Source: Amaricoccus solimangrovi (GTDB lineage: Bacteria > Pseudomonadota > Alphaproteobacteria > Rhodobacterales > Rhodobacteraceae). From it: DNA of 64,000 bases. Both the position numbers and the translations under genes were made by a program. This document shows positions 10,302-19,350 of the stretch, piece by piece (the first letter of the stretch is position 1; each line of letters begins with the position of its first letter). The stretch lies in the NCBI RefSeq assembly GCF_006385685.1, contig NZ_VFRP01000010.1, positions 1 to 64,000 of the forward strand, in the 5' to 3' direction. Under the pieces are notes generated by a model. The model had not been told where the DNA came from, ran no database searches, and saw only the letters and a list, made by a program, of their open reading frames with translations.

Positions 10302-10877
10302 ATGGCAAGGGAAGACAATCGCCGGGATCGTCGCGACCGCGAGGAGAACCCGGAATTCGCCGACCGCCTGGTGGCGATCAACCGTGTGTCCAAGACCGTC
10401 AAGGGCGGAAAGCGCTTCGGTTTCGCCGCGCTCGTCGTCGTCGGCGACCAGAAGGGCCGCGTCGGTTACGGCAAGGGCAAGGCCCGCGAAGTGCCCGAGG
10501 CGATCCGCAAGGCGACCGAGCAGGCCAAGCGCCAGATGATCCGCGTGCCGCTGCGCGAGGGCCGGACGCTGCACCACGACATGGCCGGCCGTCACGGCGC
10601 GGGCAAGGTCGTGATGCGGGCGGCGCCCGCGGGTACCGGCATCATCGCCGGTGGTCCGATGCGCGCGGTCTTCGAGATGCTCGGCGTCCATGACGTCGTC
10701 TCGAAGTCGCTGGGCTCCCAGAACCCCTACAACATGATCCGCGCGACGATCGACGGGCTGCAGAGCCAGACCTCGCCGCGCCAGGTCGCGCAGCGCCGCG
10801 GCAAGAAGGTCGCGGACATCCTGCCGCGCACCGACGCGCCGGCGCCGGAGGCGACCGAAGTCGCCGCCGAGGCGTGA
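10302..10877 (+). CDS. rpsE: 30S ribosomal protein S5
   Basis: 191 aa; part of the mRNA entry site and important for decoding fidelity. An N-terminal basic stretch is followed by the double-stranded RNA-binding core ([33 protein letters not shown]). The C-terminal [12 protein letters not shown] tail is slightly acidic and variable in the class. Confidence 0.97.
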   Translation: MAREDNRRDRRDREENPEFADRLVAINRVSKTVKGGKRFGFAALVVVGDQKGRVGYGKGKAREVPEAIRKATEQAKRQMIRVPLREGRTLHHDMAGRHGAGKVVMRAAPAGTGIIAGGPMRAVFEMLGVHDVVSKSLGSQNPYNMIRATIDGLQSQTSPRQVAQRRGKKVADILPRTDAPAPEATEVAAEA

Positions 10878-10888
10878 GGAGAGGGACA

Positions 10889-11074
10889 ATGGCAACCATC
10901 GTCGTCAAGCAGATCGGCTCGCCGATCCGCCGCCCCAAGATCCAGCGCGCCACGCTGGTCGGCCTCGGGCTGAACAAGCTGAACCGCACCCGCGAGCTGC
11001 CGGATACCCCGGCTGTGCGCGGCATGGTCGAGAGCATCCCGCATCTCGTGACCATCGTCGAAGAGCGCGCCTGA
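10889..11074 (+). CDS. rpmD: 50S ribosomal protein L30
   Basis: 61 aa. The ATG at 10889 follows GAGGAGAGGGACA and gives [31 protein letters not shown], the L30 N-terminus. Normally rplO follows directly. Here a terminator-like hairpin and two opposite-strand genes come first, so rpmD is probably the end of its transcript. Confidence 0.96.
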   Translation: MATIVVKQIGSPIRRPKIQRATLVGLGLNKLNRTRELPDTPAVRGMVESIPHLVTIVEERA

Positions 11075-11099
11075 GCGCGCCTTCGGGTTCCGGATCCGG

Positions 11100-11128
11100 C
11101 CCGCGGCGGAGACGCCGCGGGTTTCTTC
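11100..11128 (+). terminator. Terminator-like hairpin after rpmD
   Basis: 9-bp perfect stem CCCGCGGCG / CGCCGCGGG with GAGA loop, followed by TTTCTTCGTTT, 26 nt after the rpmD stop. It lies between the convergent rpmD and carbonic anhydrase genes. It would end the rpmC-to-rpmD transcript. Confidence 0.75.
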
Positions 11129-11156
11129 GTTTCAGGGGGCGGGAAGTGCGCTCCGG

Positions 11157-11879
11157 TCACGCCTCGCCGAGGAAGCTCACGTGGCCGTCGTCGAGGTCGT
11201 AGACCGCGCCGACCACCTTCACCTTTCCCGCCGCGACGCCCTCGCGCACGATCGGGCTCTGGTCCGCGATGCTCGCGACCACGCGCCTCACGTTGGCGGC
11301 CACGGAATTGGCGATCAGGTCGCCCTCCATGCCGCGCGCGGCGAGGACCGCCGGCAGGATCGGCTCTACCATCTCGCCGATCCGCCCGGGAAACTCGGCA
11401 TTCTCCTCCACGACCCCGATGGCGGCCTGGACCGCGCCGCAGCGCTCATGCCCGAGCACGACCACCAGCGGCACGCCGAGGGGGCCGACCGCGTATTCGA
11501 TCGAGCCGAGCGCCGGAATGTCGACGGTGTTGCCGGCGACGCGGATGATGAAGAGCTCGCCCAGCCCCCGGCCGAACAGGAGTTCGGGTGAGACGCGGGA
11601 ATCGGAACAGCCGACCAGGACCGCGAAGGGCATCTGGCCCGCCGCCAGTTCCAGGCGCCGCTTGCGGCCGATCGCGCCCCGGTAGGGGGCGTCGGTCTCG
11701 AAACTCGCGTTGCCCTCCTTGAGCAGGGCCAGGGCCTCGTCGGCGGTGAGCTGCGTGGTCACGGGATGCGAGGCCGTGTGCGCGGCCTGTTCCGCGCGGG
11801 CGGTGCCCGCGGTCAGCGCGGCGAGGCCGGCGACGGACCCGAAAAGCGCGCCCCGGCGCGTGGTTCCGGAATGGCTCAT
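11157..11879 (-). CDS. Tat-exported beta-class carbonic anhydrase
   Basis: 240 aa. Interconverts CO2 and bicarbonate. The zinc site is complete: Cys91 and the Asp93-Arg95 dyad in GCSDSR, then His144 and Cys147 in GHERCGA. The N-terminus carries a twin-arginine signal (TRRGALFGSVAGLAALTAGTARA, Arg8-Arg9), so the folded enzyme is predicted to be periplasmic. It lies on the opposite strand inside the spc cluster, between rpmD and rplO. The family and fold are certain; the physiological role (CO2 capture, pH) is inferred. Confidence 0.92.
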   Translation of the reverse strand: MSHSGTTRRGALFGSVAGLAALTAGTARAEQAAHTASHPVTTQLTADEALALLKEGNASFETDAPYRGAIGRKRRLELAAGQMPFAVLVGCSDSRVSPELLFGRGLGELFIIRVAGNTVDIPALGSIEYAVGPLGVPLVVVLGHERCGAVQAAIGVVEENAEFPGRIGEMVEPILPAVLAARGMEGDLIANSVAANVRRVVASIADQSPIVREGVAAGKVKVVGAVYDLDDGHVSFLGEA

Positions 11880-12153
11880 GTGGCGTTTCCTTCTGTATCA
11901 TGCGTCGCGCCCTGGCGGAGCCCGGGGGCAGCCCCTCTAGGAGGGAACCGTCCCGTGAAGCGGTCGGGCGGGCGCGACGTGGTGTGTCGCTCCGCGCGGA
12001 ACGATACTGGCATGCCAGATGCCAGAAAAAGACACTGAGCACCCTCCGCGGCGATTTGTCGCATGCGGCGCGATGGCGCCGCGGCGCGCCGCCGTCACGA
12101 GGAAGCGAGAGTGATGTTCCGGCCCCGTCGTTGGAGTCGCGGGGGTGCGAGGA
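11880..12153. other. Gap upstream of the carbonic anhydrase gene
   Basis: About 274 bp with no convincing gene. It should contain the leftward promoter of the carbonic anhydrase and the 3' end of the methyltransferase transcript. The stretch around 12060-12105 is a dense run of CGCGGC-type short inverted repeats (GCGGCGC / GCGCCGC). I see no clear promoter hexamers. Confidence 0.4.
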
Positions 12154-12963
12154 TCATGGCATCGCGGTCACGACCAAGGCGCGGATCCGGCCCGAGACCG
12201 GTCCGGCGCCATATTCCCGCTCGACCGCCCGCGCCGCGTGCGCGGTCACCGCTTCCAGCGAGGCGCCGCGCGCCTCGAGTTCGTTGCGCATCGGCGTTCC
12301 CTGGCAGAAGGCCGTCGCCACGTCCCAGGCTCGCGGCGCGGCGCTGATCGCGTCGAGGAAGTCGACGGCCACGGAGCCGAAGCCGGCGGCGGCGAGATCG
12401 CTCCGGATCCGCTCCGGATCATGGTATCCGTGGGGCGTGCGCTCCAGAAAGCGCGGCGGGTCGTCGGGATAGAGCTCGTCGACGGCGCGCGTCACGCAAT
12501 GGGGCAGTTCGCTCAGTTCCAGCCGGTCCCAGGTGCTGAGGATGAAGCGCCCGCCCGGCCTCAGCACCCGCCGCGCCTCGCGGAAGCCCGCGACCCGGTC
12601 CGGGAAGAACATGACGCCGAACTGACAGCAGACCACGTCGAAGCTCGCCTCCTCGAAGGGCAGGGCGAGCGCGTCGGCCGCCTGCCAGACGAGGCGCGGA
12701 ACTTCCGGCTGGCGGCTTCGGGCATGGTCGAGCATCGGCTGGTTCAGGTCGGGGACCACGTAGCGGCACTCCGGCCCGAGCCGGGGCGCGAGCGCGCGGG
12801 TCACGACTCCGGTCCCCGCCGCGATCTCGAGCACCGCGGCCGGATCGCCCTCGGCCACCCGCGCGGCCATGTCCTCCGCGGCCGCCTCGAAGATCAGCGG
12901 TACGAGGAACCGGTCGTAGAGCGCGGGAATCGATCCCGCGAAGAGCTTGTCGCCTTCCTGCAT
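12154..12963 (-). CDS. Class I SAM-dependent methyltransferase
   Basis: 269 aa. The Rossmann glycine motif is VLEIAAGTGVVTRAL (about residues 44-58), with an acidic motif II (VVPDLNQPMLDHAR), motif III ADALALPFEEASFDVVCCQFGVMFF, and VLRPGGRFILSTWD. This is the UbiE/methyltransferase-11 type. No substrate can be inferred from the sequence. Together with the carbonic anhydrase it forms a leftward pair that splits rpmD from rplO. The pair is separated by 274 bp, so it need not be one operon. Confidence 0.85.
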   Translation of the reverse strand: MQEGDKLFAGSIPALYDRFLVPLIFEAAAEDMAARVAEGDPAAVLEIAAGTGVVTRALAPRLGPECRYVVPDLNQPMLDHARSRQPEVPRLVWQAADALALPFEEASFDVVCCQFGVMFFPDRVAGFREARRVLRPGGRFILSTWDRLELSELPHCVTRAVDELYPDDPPRFLERTPHGYHDPERIRSDLAAAGFGSVAVDFLDAISAAPRAWDVATAFCQGTPMRNELEARGASLEAVTAHAARAVEREYGAGPVSGRIRALVVTAMP

Positions 12964-13235
12964 CGCGGCCCCTCCGACATCGCCGTCATCCTAGCAGGTT
13001 TCGACGCCTGCGCGCGGAGATTTCGCGGCATCCCGCCGTCTCGCAACCGCGACCAGCGACGGCGGGGGGAGAGCCGTGACGAGGCGAGCGGTGTGGCGCG
13101 TGGGGCGCGGAATCCCTTGCGGCCGCGCCCGGCCCGGTGTATCGACCGCTTTCCCTCCGGGGACTCATTGACACCAGTGCCGTGGCCGCCCGCATTCGTC
13201 GCTCATGGGGCGCGTCCGGCCAGAGGAGAAGCGAC
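12964..13235 (+). promoter_or_regulatory. Divergent region upstream of rplO with promoter candidate
   Basis: 272 bp between the leftward methyltransferase and rplO. A TTGACA at 13168-13173 with CGCATT at 13191-13196 (17-nt spacer) could start an rplO-secY-adk transcript with a short leader. A second candidate is TTGCGG followed after 17 nt by TATCGA near 13118-13146. A promoter is expected because the upstream ribosomal transcript cannot read through two inverted genes efficiently. Confidence 0.4.
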
Positions 13236-13721
13236 ATGAAGCTGAACGAACTCCGGGACAATCCCGGCGCCTCCCCGTCGAAGAAGCGCGTGGCGCGCGG
13301 CCCGGGCTCGGGCAAGGGCAAGACCGCCGGCCGCGGCATCAAGGGCCAGAAGTCGCGCTCGGGCGTGGCGATCAACGCCTACGAGGGCGGCCAGATGCCG
13401 CTCTACATGCGGCTGCCGAAGCGCGGCTTCAACAAGCCGAACGCGAAGCATTTCGCCGTGATCAACCTCGGCATCCTGCAGAAGTTCGTCGAGGCGGGCA
13501 AGATCGACGCCGGCCAGCCGGTGACCGAGGAGATCCTCGTCGCCTCCGGCCTCGTCCGCCGCAAGCTCGACGGCGTGCGCCTGCTCGCCAAGGGCGAGAT
13601 CACCTCGGCGATCAACCTGACCGTGACCGGCGCCTCGCAGGCCGCCGTCGACGCGATCGCGAAGGCGGGCGGCAGCGTGACCGTCACCGGCGCGAAGGCC
13701 GAGGCCGCGGCGCAGGAATAA
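13236..13721 (+). CDS. rplO: 50S ribosomal protein L15
   Basis: 161 aa. The ATG at 13236 follows AGAGGAGAAGCGAC and gives [30 protein letters not shown], the L15 N-terminus. [33 protein letters not shown] is diagnostic. L15 binds 23S rRNA during late 50S assembly. It is separated from rpmD by about 2.1 kb of inserted opposite-strand DNA. Confidence 0.97.
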   Translation: MKLNELRDNPGASPSKKRVARGPGSGKGKTAGRGIKGQKSRSGVAINAYEGGQMPLYMRLPKRGFNKPNAKHFAVINLGILQKFVEAGKIDAGQPVTEEILVASGLVRRKLDGVRLLAKGEITSAINLTVTGASQAAVDAIAKAGGSVTVTGAKAEAAAQE

Positions 13722-13824
13722 CGCTTGTGGCCGCTCCGGTGGCCGCATAAATCAGTGCTGTTTTCGCGCCGTCGGCTGCCCGGAAACCGGGTTCCGGCGG
13801 CGCTTCCACTTAAGGGGGCCTCGG

Positions 13825-15177
13825 ATGGCATCGGCAGCGGAACAGATGGCCGCCAACCTGAGCTGGAGCACCTTCGGCAAGGCGAAGGACCTGCAGAGCC
13901 GCATTCTCTTCGCGATCGGGCTGCTGGTCGTCTACCGGATCGGCACCTACATTCCGGTGCCGGGCATCGACGCCTCCCGGCTGCAGAGCTTCTTCCAGCA
14001 GCAGAGCGCCGGCATCGGCGGCATGCTCAACATGTTCACCGGCGGCGCCGTGTCGCGGATGGCGATCTTCTCGCTCGGGATCATGCCCTATATCTCGGCC
14101 TCCATCATCGTGCAGCTGCTGACCTCGATGGTGCCCTCGCTCGGCGCGCTGAAGAAGGAGGGCGAGGCCGGACGGAAGAAGATCAACCAGTACACCCGCT
14201 ACGGCACGGTGCTGCTCGCGACCTTCCAGGCCTACGGCCTCGCGGTCGGGCTCGAGAGCCAGGGGCTCGCGACGGATCCGGGCTGGTTCTTCCGCTTCGG
14301 CGTGATCATCACGCTCGTCGGCGGCACGATGTTCCTGATGTGGCTCGGCGAGCAGATCACCGCGCGCGGCATCGGCAACGGCATCTCGCTCATCATCTTC
14401 ACCGGCATCGTCGCGAACTTCCCGCACGCGTTGGCGCTCTTCTTCACGCAGGGCCGCTCCGGCGCCCTCTCCCCGGCGCTCATCCTCGGCGTGATGGTGC
14501 TCGTGGTCGCGGTGATCGCCTTCGTGGTCTTCATGGAGCGGGCGCTGCGCAAGATCCACATCCAGTATCCCAAGCGCCAGGTCGGGATGAAGATCTATGG
14601 CGGCGAGAGCTCGAACCTGCCGATCAAGGTGAACCCGGCGGGCGTGATCCCGGCGATCTTCGCCTCCTCGCTGCTGCTCCTGCCCGCGACGATCACCACC
14701 TTCGCCGGCTCGGCGGGGAGCGGGTCGGGCTGGCTCAGCTACGTCGCGGCCTACATGGGCCACGGCCAGCCGCTCTATCTCGTGCTCTTCGGCGCGCTGA
14801 TCGTCTTCTTCAGCTACTTCTATACGGCGAACGTCGCCTTCAAGTCGGACGACGTCGCGGACAATCTGAAGAAGCAGGGTGGCTTCATCCCGGGCATCCG
14901 GCCGGGACAGCAGACCATCGACCGTCTTGACTATATCGTCACGCGTATTCTCGTGATCGGTTCGGCCTATCTGGCGGCGGTCTGCATGCTGCCGGAGGTA
15001 CTCATCTCGCGGTTTTCGCTGCCTTTCTACTTCGGGGGCACTTCCCTTCTGATCGTCGTCTCGGTAACCATGGACACGATCACGCAGATACAGTCCCACA
15101 TGCTCGCGCACCAATACGAAGGACTGATCGAGAAATCGCGGCTTCGCGGGAAGGGACGAGGGAAACCGAGGCGATGA
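13825..15177 (+). CDS. secY: Sec translocon channel subunit SecY
   Basis: 450 aa, ten predicted TM segments. [29 protein letters not shown] is the alphaproteobacterial N-terminus. Conserved loops include [15 protein letters not shown] and the cytoplasmic [17 protein letters not shown]. The C-terminal cytoplasmic basic tail ([13 protein letters not shown]) fits the ribosome-docking face. The stop overlaps adk by ATGA, a conserved coupling. A 103-nt gap with an imperfect hairpin separates it from rplO. Confidence 0.97.
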   Translation: MASAAEQMAANLSWSTFGKAKDLQSRILFAIGLLVVYRIGTYIPVPGIDASRLQSFFQQQSAGIGGMLNMFTGGAVSRMAIFSLGIMPYISASIIVQLLTSMVPSLGALKKEGEAGRKKINQYTRYGTVLLATFQAYGLAVGLESQGLATDPGWFFRFGVIITLVGGTMFLMWLGEQITARGIGNGISLIIFTGIVANFPHALALFFTQGRSGALSPALILGVMVLVVAVIAFVVFMERALRKIHIQYPKRQVGMKIYGGESSNLPIKVNPAGVIPAIFASSLLLLPATITTFAGSAGSGSGWLSYVAAYMGHGQPLYLVLFGALIVFFSYFYTANVAFKSDDVADNLKKQGGFIPGIRPGQQTIDRLDYIVTRILVIGSAYLAAVCMLPEVLISRFSLPFYFGGTSLLIVVSVTMDTITQIQSHMLAHQYEGLIEKSRLRGKGRGKPRR

Positions 15178-15821
15178 ACATCATTCTGTTAGGCCCGCCC
15201 GGCGCCGGCAAGGGAACGCAGGCCCGGCGGCTGGTCGAGGAGCATGGCATGGTCCAGCTCTCCACCGGCGACATGCTCCGGGCGGCCAAGACCTCCGGCA
15301 CCGAGATGGGCAACAAGGTGGCCGAGGTGATGGCGCGGGGCGATCTCGTCACCGATGACATCGTGATCGGCCTGATCGCGGAGCAGCTCGACGGCGAGGC
15401 CGGCAAGCAGGGGCTGATCTTCGACGGCTTCCCGCGCACGCTCGCCCAGGCCGACGCGCTCGACAAGCTGCTCGCCGAGAAGGGCAAGACGCTCGACGCG
15501 GTGATCGAGATGAAGGTCGACGACGAGGTTCTCGTCGACCGCGTCTCCGGACGCTTCACCTGCGCCAAGTGCGGCGAGGTCTACCACGACACGACCAAGC
15601 CGACGAAGGCGGAGGGCGTCTGCGACGTCTGCGGCTCGACCGAATTCACGCGCCGCGCCGACGACAACGCCGAGGCGATCCGCGTGCGGCTCATGGCCTA
15701 CTACCGCTCGACCGCGCCGCTCATCGGCTACTACTACGCCAAGGGCAAGCTGGTCACCGTCGACGGACTCGCCGAGATCGAGACCGTGGCGAAGGAGATC
15801 AAGGCCGGCCTCGGCCTCTGA
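15174..15821 (+). CDS. adk: Adenylate kinase with zinc-binding LID
   Basis: 215 aa. Catalyses ATP + AMP = 2 ADP. P-loop [10 protein letters not shown] (residues 7-16) and [14 protein letters not shown] are present. The LID carries Cys130, Cys133, Cys150 and Cys153 (CAKC...CDVC), so it is the structural-zinc form. The start overlaps secY by 4 nt. A terminator-like hairpin follows. Confidence 0.97.
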   Translation: MNIILLGPPGAGKGTQARRLVEEHGMVQLSTGDMLRAAKTSGTEMGNKVAEVMARGDLVTDDIVIGLIAEQLDGEAGKQGLIFDGFPRTLAQADALDKLLAEKGKTLDAVIEMKVDDEVLVDRVSGRFTCAKCGEVYHDTTKPTKAEGVCDVCGSTEFTRRADDNAEAIRVRLMAYYRSTAPLIGYYYAKGKLVTVDGLAEIETVAKEIKAGLGL

Positions 15822-15838
15822 GCCGGTCCCGATTCGAA

Positions 15839-15863
15839 AAGGCCCCGGGTGCGCCGGGGCCTT
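15839..15863 (+). terminator. Terminator-like hairpin after adk
   Basis: 10-bp perfect stem AAGGCCCCGG / CCGGGGCCTT with a GTGCG loop, 17 nt after the adk stop, then CTTGCG. Arms are identical to those after rplP at 5045-5068; only the loop differs. The T-run is weak, so efficiency is uncertain. Confidence 0.65.
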
Positions 15864-15967
15864 CTTGCGTGGCGGCGGCGCCGCGGGGGCCGGGACGGCC
15901 TTGTTTTCCCGCCGATCGTCGCCATTTCGGCCTTGTGGGCCGGCGTCAAAATCCGTGCCAACCGCTC

Positions 15968-15995
15968 TTGACGCCGGATTAGGTATTTCTATACT
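15968..15995 (+). promoter_or_regulatory. Strong sigma70-type promoter upstream of rpsM
   Basis: TTGACG at 15968-15973 and TATACT at 15990-15995 with a 16-nt spacer, the best promoter match in this cluster. It lies in an AT-richer patch after the adk terminator. Predicted start near 16002 gives a leader of about 160 nt to rpsM. Confidence 0.75.
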
Positions 15996-16000
15996 CCGCG

Positions 16001-16105
16001 CTCTCTCGAAAGAGAGTCGTTCCCCTTCCTTTCACCTCGGGGGACGCGGGATGCTTGGCCCAGGGATGAGGGTACTCGAAAGCCCGCCGTCGGGATCGGC
16101 GGGCT
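16001..16105 (+). promoter_or_regulatory. Structured leader of the rpsM operon
   Basis: Two hairpins lie in the presumed leader. One is CTCTCT-CGAA-AGAGAG (16001-16016), right at the predicted transcript start. The other is a 9-bp stem AGCCCGCCG / CGGCGGGCT with a 7-nt loop (16081-16105), 55 nt before the rpsM start. In other bacteria this operon is controlled by its own products (S4 or S13); whether these stems do that is unknown. Confidence 0.45.
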
Positions 16106-16159
16106 ATGGCTTTTGGATAGGGGCAGGCTGACGGCCCGAAGGATGAACGGAGCATAACC

Positions 16160-16528
16160 TTGGCGCGCATAGCTGGCGTTAACATTCCCACGAACAAGCG
16201 GGTGCAGATCGCACTCACCTACATCACCGGTATCGGCAACACGACCGCGAAGCAGATGTGCGAGGCTCTCGACATCGCCGACAATCGCCGTGTCAACGAC
16301 CTGACCGATGCCGAGGTGCTGAAGATCCGCGAGTATATCGACGCGAACCTGATGGTCGAGGGCGACCTTCGGCGCGAGACGTCGATGAACATCAAGCGGC
16401 TCATGGATCTCGGCTGCTACCGCGGCCTGCGCCACCGCCGGGGCCTCCCCGTGCGCGGCCAGCGCACGCATACCAACGCTCGCACGCGCAAGGGCCCCGC
16501 GAAGGCCATCGCCGGCAAGAAGAAGTAA
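16160..16528 (+). CDS. rpsM: 30S ribosomal protein S13 (TTG start)
   Basis: 122 aa; S13 forms bridges from the 30S head to the 50S and contacts P-site t[29 protein letters not shown] is the exact family N-terminus and it begins at TTG 16160. No ATG is available nearby in frame. CGGAG lies 8 nt upstream. Use of TTG for an abundant protein suggests deliberate damping of initiation. The C-terminus [24 protein letters not shown] is typical. Confidence 0.96.
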   Translation: MARIAGVNIPTNKRVQIALTYITGIGNTTAKQMCEALDIADNRRVNDLTDAEVLKIREYIDANLMVEGDLRRETSMNIKRLMDLGCYRGLRHRRGLPVRGQRTHTNARTRKGPAKAIAGKKK

Positions 16529-16540
16529 GGAGGCCGGACC

Positions 16541-16930
16541 ATGGCTCGCGAAAAGGCGCGTCTGAAGCGCAAGGAACGCAAGAACATCTCGACCGGCGTC
16601 TGCCACGTCAACGCCAGCTTCAACAACACGAAGATCCTGATCGCCGACGCGCAGGGCAATGCCATTGCCTGGTCGTCCGCCGGCACGATGGGCTTCAAGG
16701 GCTCGCGCAAGTCGACCCCCTACGCCGCCCAGATGGCCGCCGAGGACGCGGGCAAGAAGGCGCAGGAGCACGGCGTGCGCACGCTCGAGGTCGAGGTCCA
16801 GGGTCCGGGTTCGGGCCGCGAGAGCGCGCTGCGCGCCCTCTCCGCCGTCGGGTTCCAGATCACCGCGATCCGCGACGTGACGCCGATCGCGCACAACGGC
16901 TGCCGTCCGCCGAAGCGCCGCCGCGTCTGA
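16541..16930 (+). CDS. rpsK: 30S ribosomal protein S11
   Basis: 129 aa; platform protein near the E site and Shine-Dalgarno helix. [41 protein letters not shown] and the C-terminal [18 protein letters not shown] are diagnostic. Preceded by AAGGAGGCCGGACC. A hairpin lies between it and rpoA. Confidence 0.98.
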   Translation: MAREKARLKRKERKNISTGVCHVNASFNNTKILIADAQGNAIAWSSAGTMGFKGSRKSTPYAAQMAAEDAGKKAQEHGVRTLEVEVQGPGSGRESALRALSAVGFQITAIRDVTPIAHNGCRPPKRRRV

Positions 16931-16944
16931 CGGACCAGTCCATT

Positions 16945-16983
16945 CGGGCCGCCGCTCCGCGATCGGAGCGCGCGGCCCGTTTT
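16945..16983 (+). terminator. Terminator-like hairpin between rpsK and rpoA
   Basis: A long two-part stem: CGGGCCGC / GCGGCCCG outside and CGCTCCG / CGGAGCG inside a 4-nt loop, one bulged C, followed by TTTTCGCGTTT. It would act as an intrinsic terminator or attenuator before rpoA. Because no strong promoter is evident in the remaining 65 nt, partial read-through is more likely than complete stop. Confidence 0.6.
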
Positions 16984-17048
16984 CGCGTTTCCCTCGGGCG
17001 TTCGCTGGCTACCGGGATCGGCCAGCGGACAGGAATGGAGGATAGAGC

Positions 17049-18068
17049 ATGCTGATCCACAAGAACTGGCAGGAGCTGATTCGGCCCACCGCCCTCGAAA
17101 TCAAGGTCGGCGCCGACCCCCTCCGTCAGGCCACCGCCGTCGCCGAGCCGCTGGAGCGGGGCTTCGGCCTGACGCTCGGCAACGCGCTGCGCCGCGTGCT
17201 CCTGTCCTCGCTCCAGGGCGCCGCGATCACCAGCGTGCAGATCGACGGCGTGCTGCATGAATTCTCGTCGGTGCCGGGCGTTCGCGAGGACGTGACCGAC
17301 ATCGTGCTGAACCTCAAGGGCGTCGCGCTCAAGATGGAGGTCGAGGGTCCGAAGCGGGTCGAGATCCGCGCCACCGGCCCCGGCGTCGTCACCGCCGGCG
17401 ACATCCAGGTGACGAACGGGATCGAGGTGCTGAACCGCGATCACGTGATCTGCCATCTCGACGACGGCGCCTCGCTCTTCATGGAACTGACCGTGGAGCA
17501 GGGCAAGGCCTACGTCCCGGCCGACCGCAACCGGCCAGAGGACGCGCCGATCGGCCTCATCTCGGTCGACGCGCTGTTCTCGCCGATCAAGAAGGTGAGC
17601 TACAAGGTCGAGCCGACCCGCGAGGGCCAGGTGCTCGATTACGACAAGCTCACGCTGAACGTCGAGACCGACGGCTCGGTGAAGCCCGAGGATGCGATCG
17701 CCTACGCGGCCCGCATCCTGCAGGACCAGCTCTCGGTCTTCGTCAACTTCGAGGAGCCGACCGCCGGCACCCGGATGGACGAGGCGGACGATCTCGAGTT
17801 CAACCCGCTCCTCCTGAAGAAGGTGGACGAGCTCGAGCTTTCGGTGCGTTCGGCGAACTGCCTGAAGAACGACAACATCGTCTATATCGGCGACCTGATC
17901 CAGAAGACCGAGGCGGAGATGCTCCGGACCCCGAACTTCGGCCGCAAGTCGCTGAACGAGATCAAGGAGGTCCTGACCACGATGGGCCTGCATCTCGGGA
18001 TGGAGATCGTCGACTGGCCGCCGGAGAACATCGAGGATCTCGCGAAGAAGTACGAGGACCAGTTCTAA
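17049..18068 (+). CDS. rpoA: RNA polymerase alpha subunit
   Basis: 339 aa, standard. The N-terminal dimerisation domain includes [39 protein letters not shown]. The C-terminal DNA-binding domain includes [48 protein letters not shown], whose helix-hairpin-helix contacts UP elements and activators. Preceded by AATGGAGGATAGAGC. Confidence 0.98.
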   Translation: MLIHKNWQELIRPTALEIKVGADPLRQATAVAEPLERGFGLTLGNALRRVLLSSLQGAAITSVQIDGVLHEFSSVPGVREDVTDIVLNLKGVALKMEVEGPKRVEIRATGPGVVTAGDIQVTNGIEVLNRDHVICHLDDGASLFMELTVEQGKAYVPADRNRPEDAPIGLISVDALFSPIKKVSYKVEPTREGQVLDYDKLTLNVETDGSVKPEDAIAYAARILQDQLSVFVNFEEPTAGTRMDEADDLEFNPLLLKKVDELELSVRSANCLKNDNIVYIGDLIQKTEAEMLRTPNFGRKSLNEIKEVLTTMGLHLGMEIVDWPPENIEDLAKKYEDQF

Positions 18069-18134
18069 GGAGCAGGCGGACCGAAGTCCGCCCTACGGGC
18101 GCCGATGGGGGGCGGACCTTGGTCCGCCTGCTCC
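18069..18134. repeat. REP-like double palindrome between rpoA and rplQ
   Basis: Two copies of GGCGGAC-N4-GTCCGCC (18075-18092 with loop CGAA; 18111-18128 with loop CTTG) flanked by GGAGCA and TGCTCC. The whole unit forms a 24-nt-arm inverted repeat with two mismatches, and each arm can also fold alone. The first copy continues with CTACGG, as does the copy at 40844-40867 on the other strand. It begins one base after the rpoA stop. Confidence 0.7.
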
Positions 18135-18230
18135 CGGCGCCCGACGACCCCGGGCAATCCCGCCCCAAGGAGGCGGTCCCACGAGAGGGCCGCCGGACAA
18201 AGCACAACCTGAGACGATAGGAAGAACGAC

Positions 18231-18650
18231 ATGCGCCACGGCAACGGCTACCGCAAGCTGAACCGCACCCACGAGCATCGCAAGGCGATGTTCGCCAACA
18301 TGGTCTCCTCGCTCATCGAGCACGAGCAGATCAAGACCACGCTCCCGAAGGCCAAGGAGCTGAAGCGGATCGCGGACCGGATCATCACGCTCGGCAAGCG
18401 CGGCGACCTGAACTCGCGCCGCATCGCCAGCTCCGAGCTGCGTCAGGACGCGGCGGTGAAGAAGCTCTTCGACACGCTCGCGCCCCGCTACAAGGAGCGC
18501 AACGGCGGCTATACCCGTGTGCTGAAGGCCGGCTTCCGCTATGGCGACGCCGCGCCGATGGCGATCATCGAACTCGTGGATCGCGACCCGGCCGCGAAGG
18601 GCGCCGCCGACAAGGCCCGCGTCGAGGCGGAACTGGCCGCCGAGGCCTGA
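18231..18650 (+). CDS. rplQ: 50S ribosomal protein L17
   Basis: 139 aa; near the tunnel exit. [38 protein letters not shown] is the L17 signature. The C-terminus has an Ala/Glu-rich end typical of the class. It is separated from rpoA by 162 nt containing the REP-like unit, and closes the alpha cluster. Confidence 0.97.
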   Translation: MRHGNGYRKLNRTHEHRKAMFANMVSSLIEHEQIKTTLPKAKELKRIADRIITLGKRGDLNSRRIASSELRQDAAVKKLFDTLAPRYKERNGGYTRVLKAGFRYGDAAPMAIIELVDRDPAAKGAADKARVEAELAAEA

Positions 18651-18675
18651 TCGCCCGATCCATCCGGTTTCGCGG

Positions 18676-18701
18676 AAGGCCGTCCTTCGGGGCGGCCTTT
18701 G
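18676..18701 (+). terminator. UUCG-loop terminator after rplQ
   Basis: 10-bp stem AAGGCCGTCC / GGGCGGCCTT (one G-T wobble) closed by a TTCG tetraloop, then TGGTCTTT. It is 26 nt after the rplQ stop and ends the alpha cluster. Confidence 0.75.
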
Positions 18702-18720
18702 GTCTTTCCGGGGGGAGGCG

Positions 18721-18740
18721 TGGCGGACCGCGATCCGCCG
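18721..18740. repeat. Diverged REP-like palindrome
   Basis: GGCGGAC-CGCG-ATCCGCC (18722-18739), one mismatch from the GGCGGAC-N4-GTCCGCC unit at 18075 and 40850. It lies just after the rplQ terminator and before the 3' end of the leftward acetyltransferase. It may be a decayed copy of the same element. Confidence 0.4.
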
Positions 18741-18747
18741 TCGGACC

Positions 18748-19257
18748 TCAGAGCGTGCGGTACATCACCAGCGCGTCGACGTCGCCGAGCCGGGGATGCG
18801 CGAAGGCGCCGGGCAGGCGCCCGACGGTCTCGAACCCCATCCTCTCCCAGAGCCGGATCGCCCCTTCGTTGGTCGAGACGACGAAGTTGAACTGCATCGC
18901 GCGGTAGCCGCGCGCGCGGGCGAGATCGAGCGAATGCGCGCACATGGCCCGCGCAACCCCTTGGCCCCGCGCCGCCGCGCCGGTCACGTAGCCGCAGTTG
19001 CAGACATGCGCGCCGCCCCCCGGCTGGTTCGCCCGCAGGTAATAGGTGCCGAGCGCCTCGCCGTCGCGCTCGGCGATGAAGGTCTCGCGATCGGGGCCGA
19101 GCCAGTAGGCGAGGGTTTCCGCCTCGGAGAAGTCGCTCGGGATCGTGTAGGTGTCTCCCGCCCGGACCATCGGTTCGAGGATCGACCAGAGCGCGGCGCG
19201 GTCGCGCGCCTCGGCGGGGCGGATGACGAGGGGAGAAGCAGGCATCGGCATGTCCAT
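18748..19257 (-). CDS. GNAT-family N-acetyltransferase
   Basis: 169 aa. The acetyl-CoA-binding loop is GYVTGAAARGQGVARAMCAHSLDLARARG (R-x-x-G-x-G/A type), followed by FNFVVSTNEGAIRLWERMGFETVGRLPGAF. Similar proteins acetylate amino acids or antibiotics; the substrate here is unknown. The start is uncertain. ATG at 19257 (MDMPMPASPLVIRPA) is preferred because the fold begins at LVIRPAEARDRAAL; an in-frame ATG at 19302 would add 15 residues. Confidence 0.85.
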   Translation of the reverse strand: MDMPMPASPLVIRPAEARDRAALWSILEPMVRAGDTYTIPSDFSEAETLAYWLGPDRETFIAERDGEALGTYYLRANQPGGGAHVCNCGYVTGAAARGQGVARAMCAHSLDLARARGYRAMQFNFVVSTNEGAIRLWERMGFETVGRLPGAFAHPRLGDVDALVMYRTL

Positions 19258-19350
19258 CTGAATCCTGGGGCGCACCTGCGCACAATGCGCGCGCGGCGGC
19301 AAGACGCGCGCCCTTCCCCCCGGCGAAGCCAGGCCCTAGATGTCCTGATC

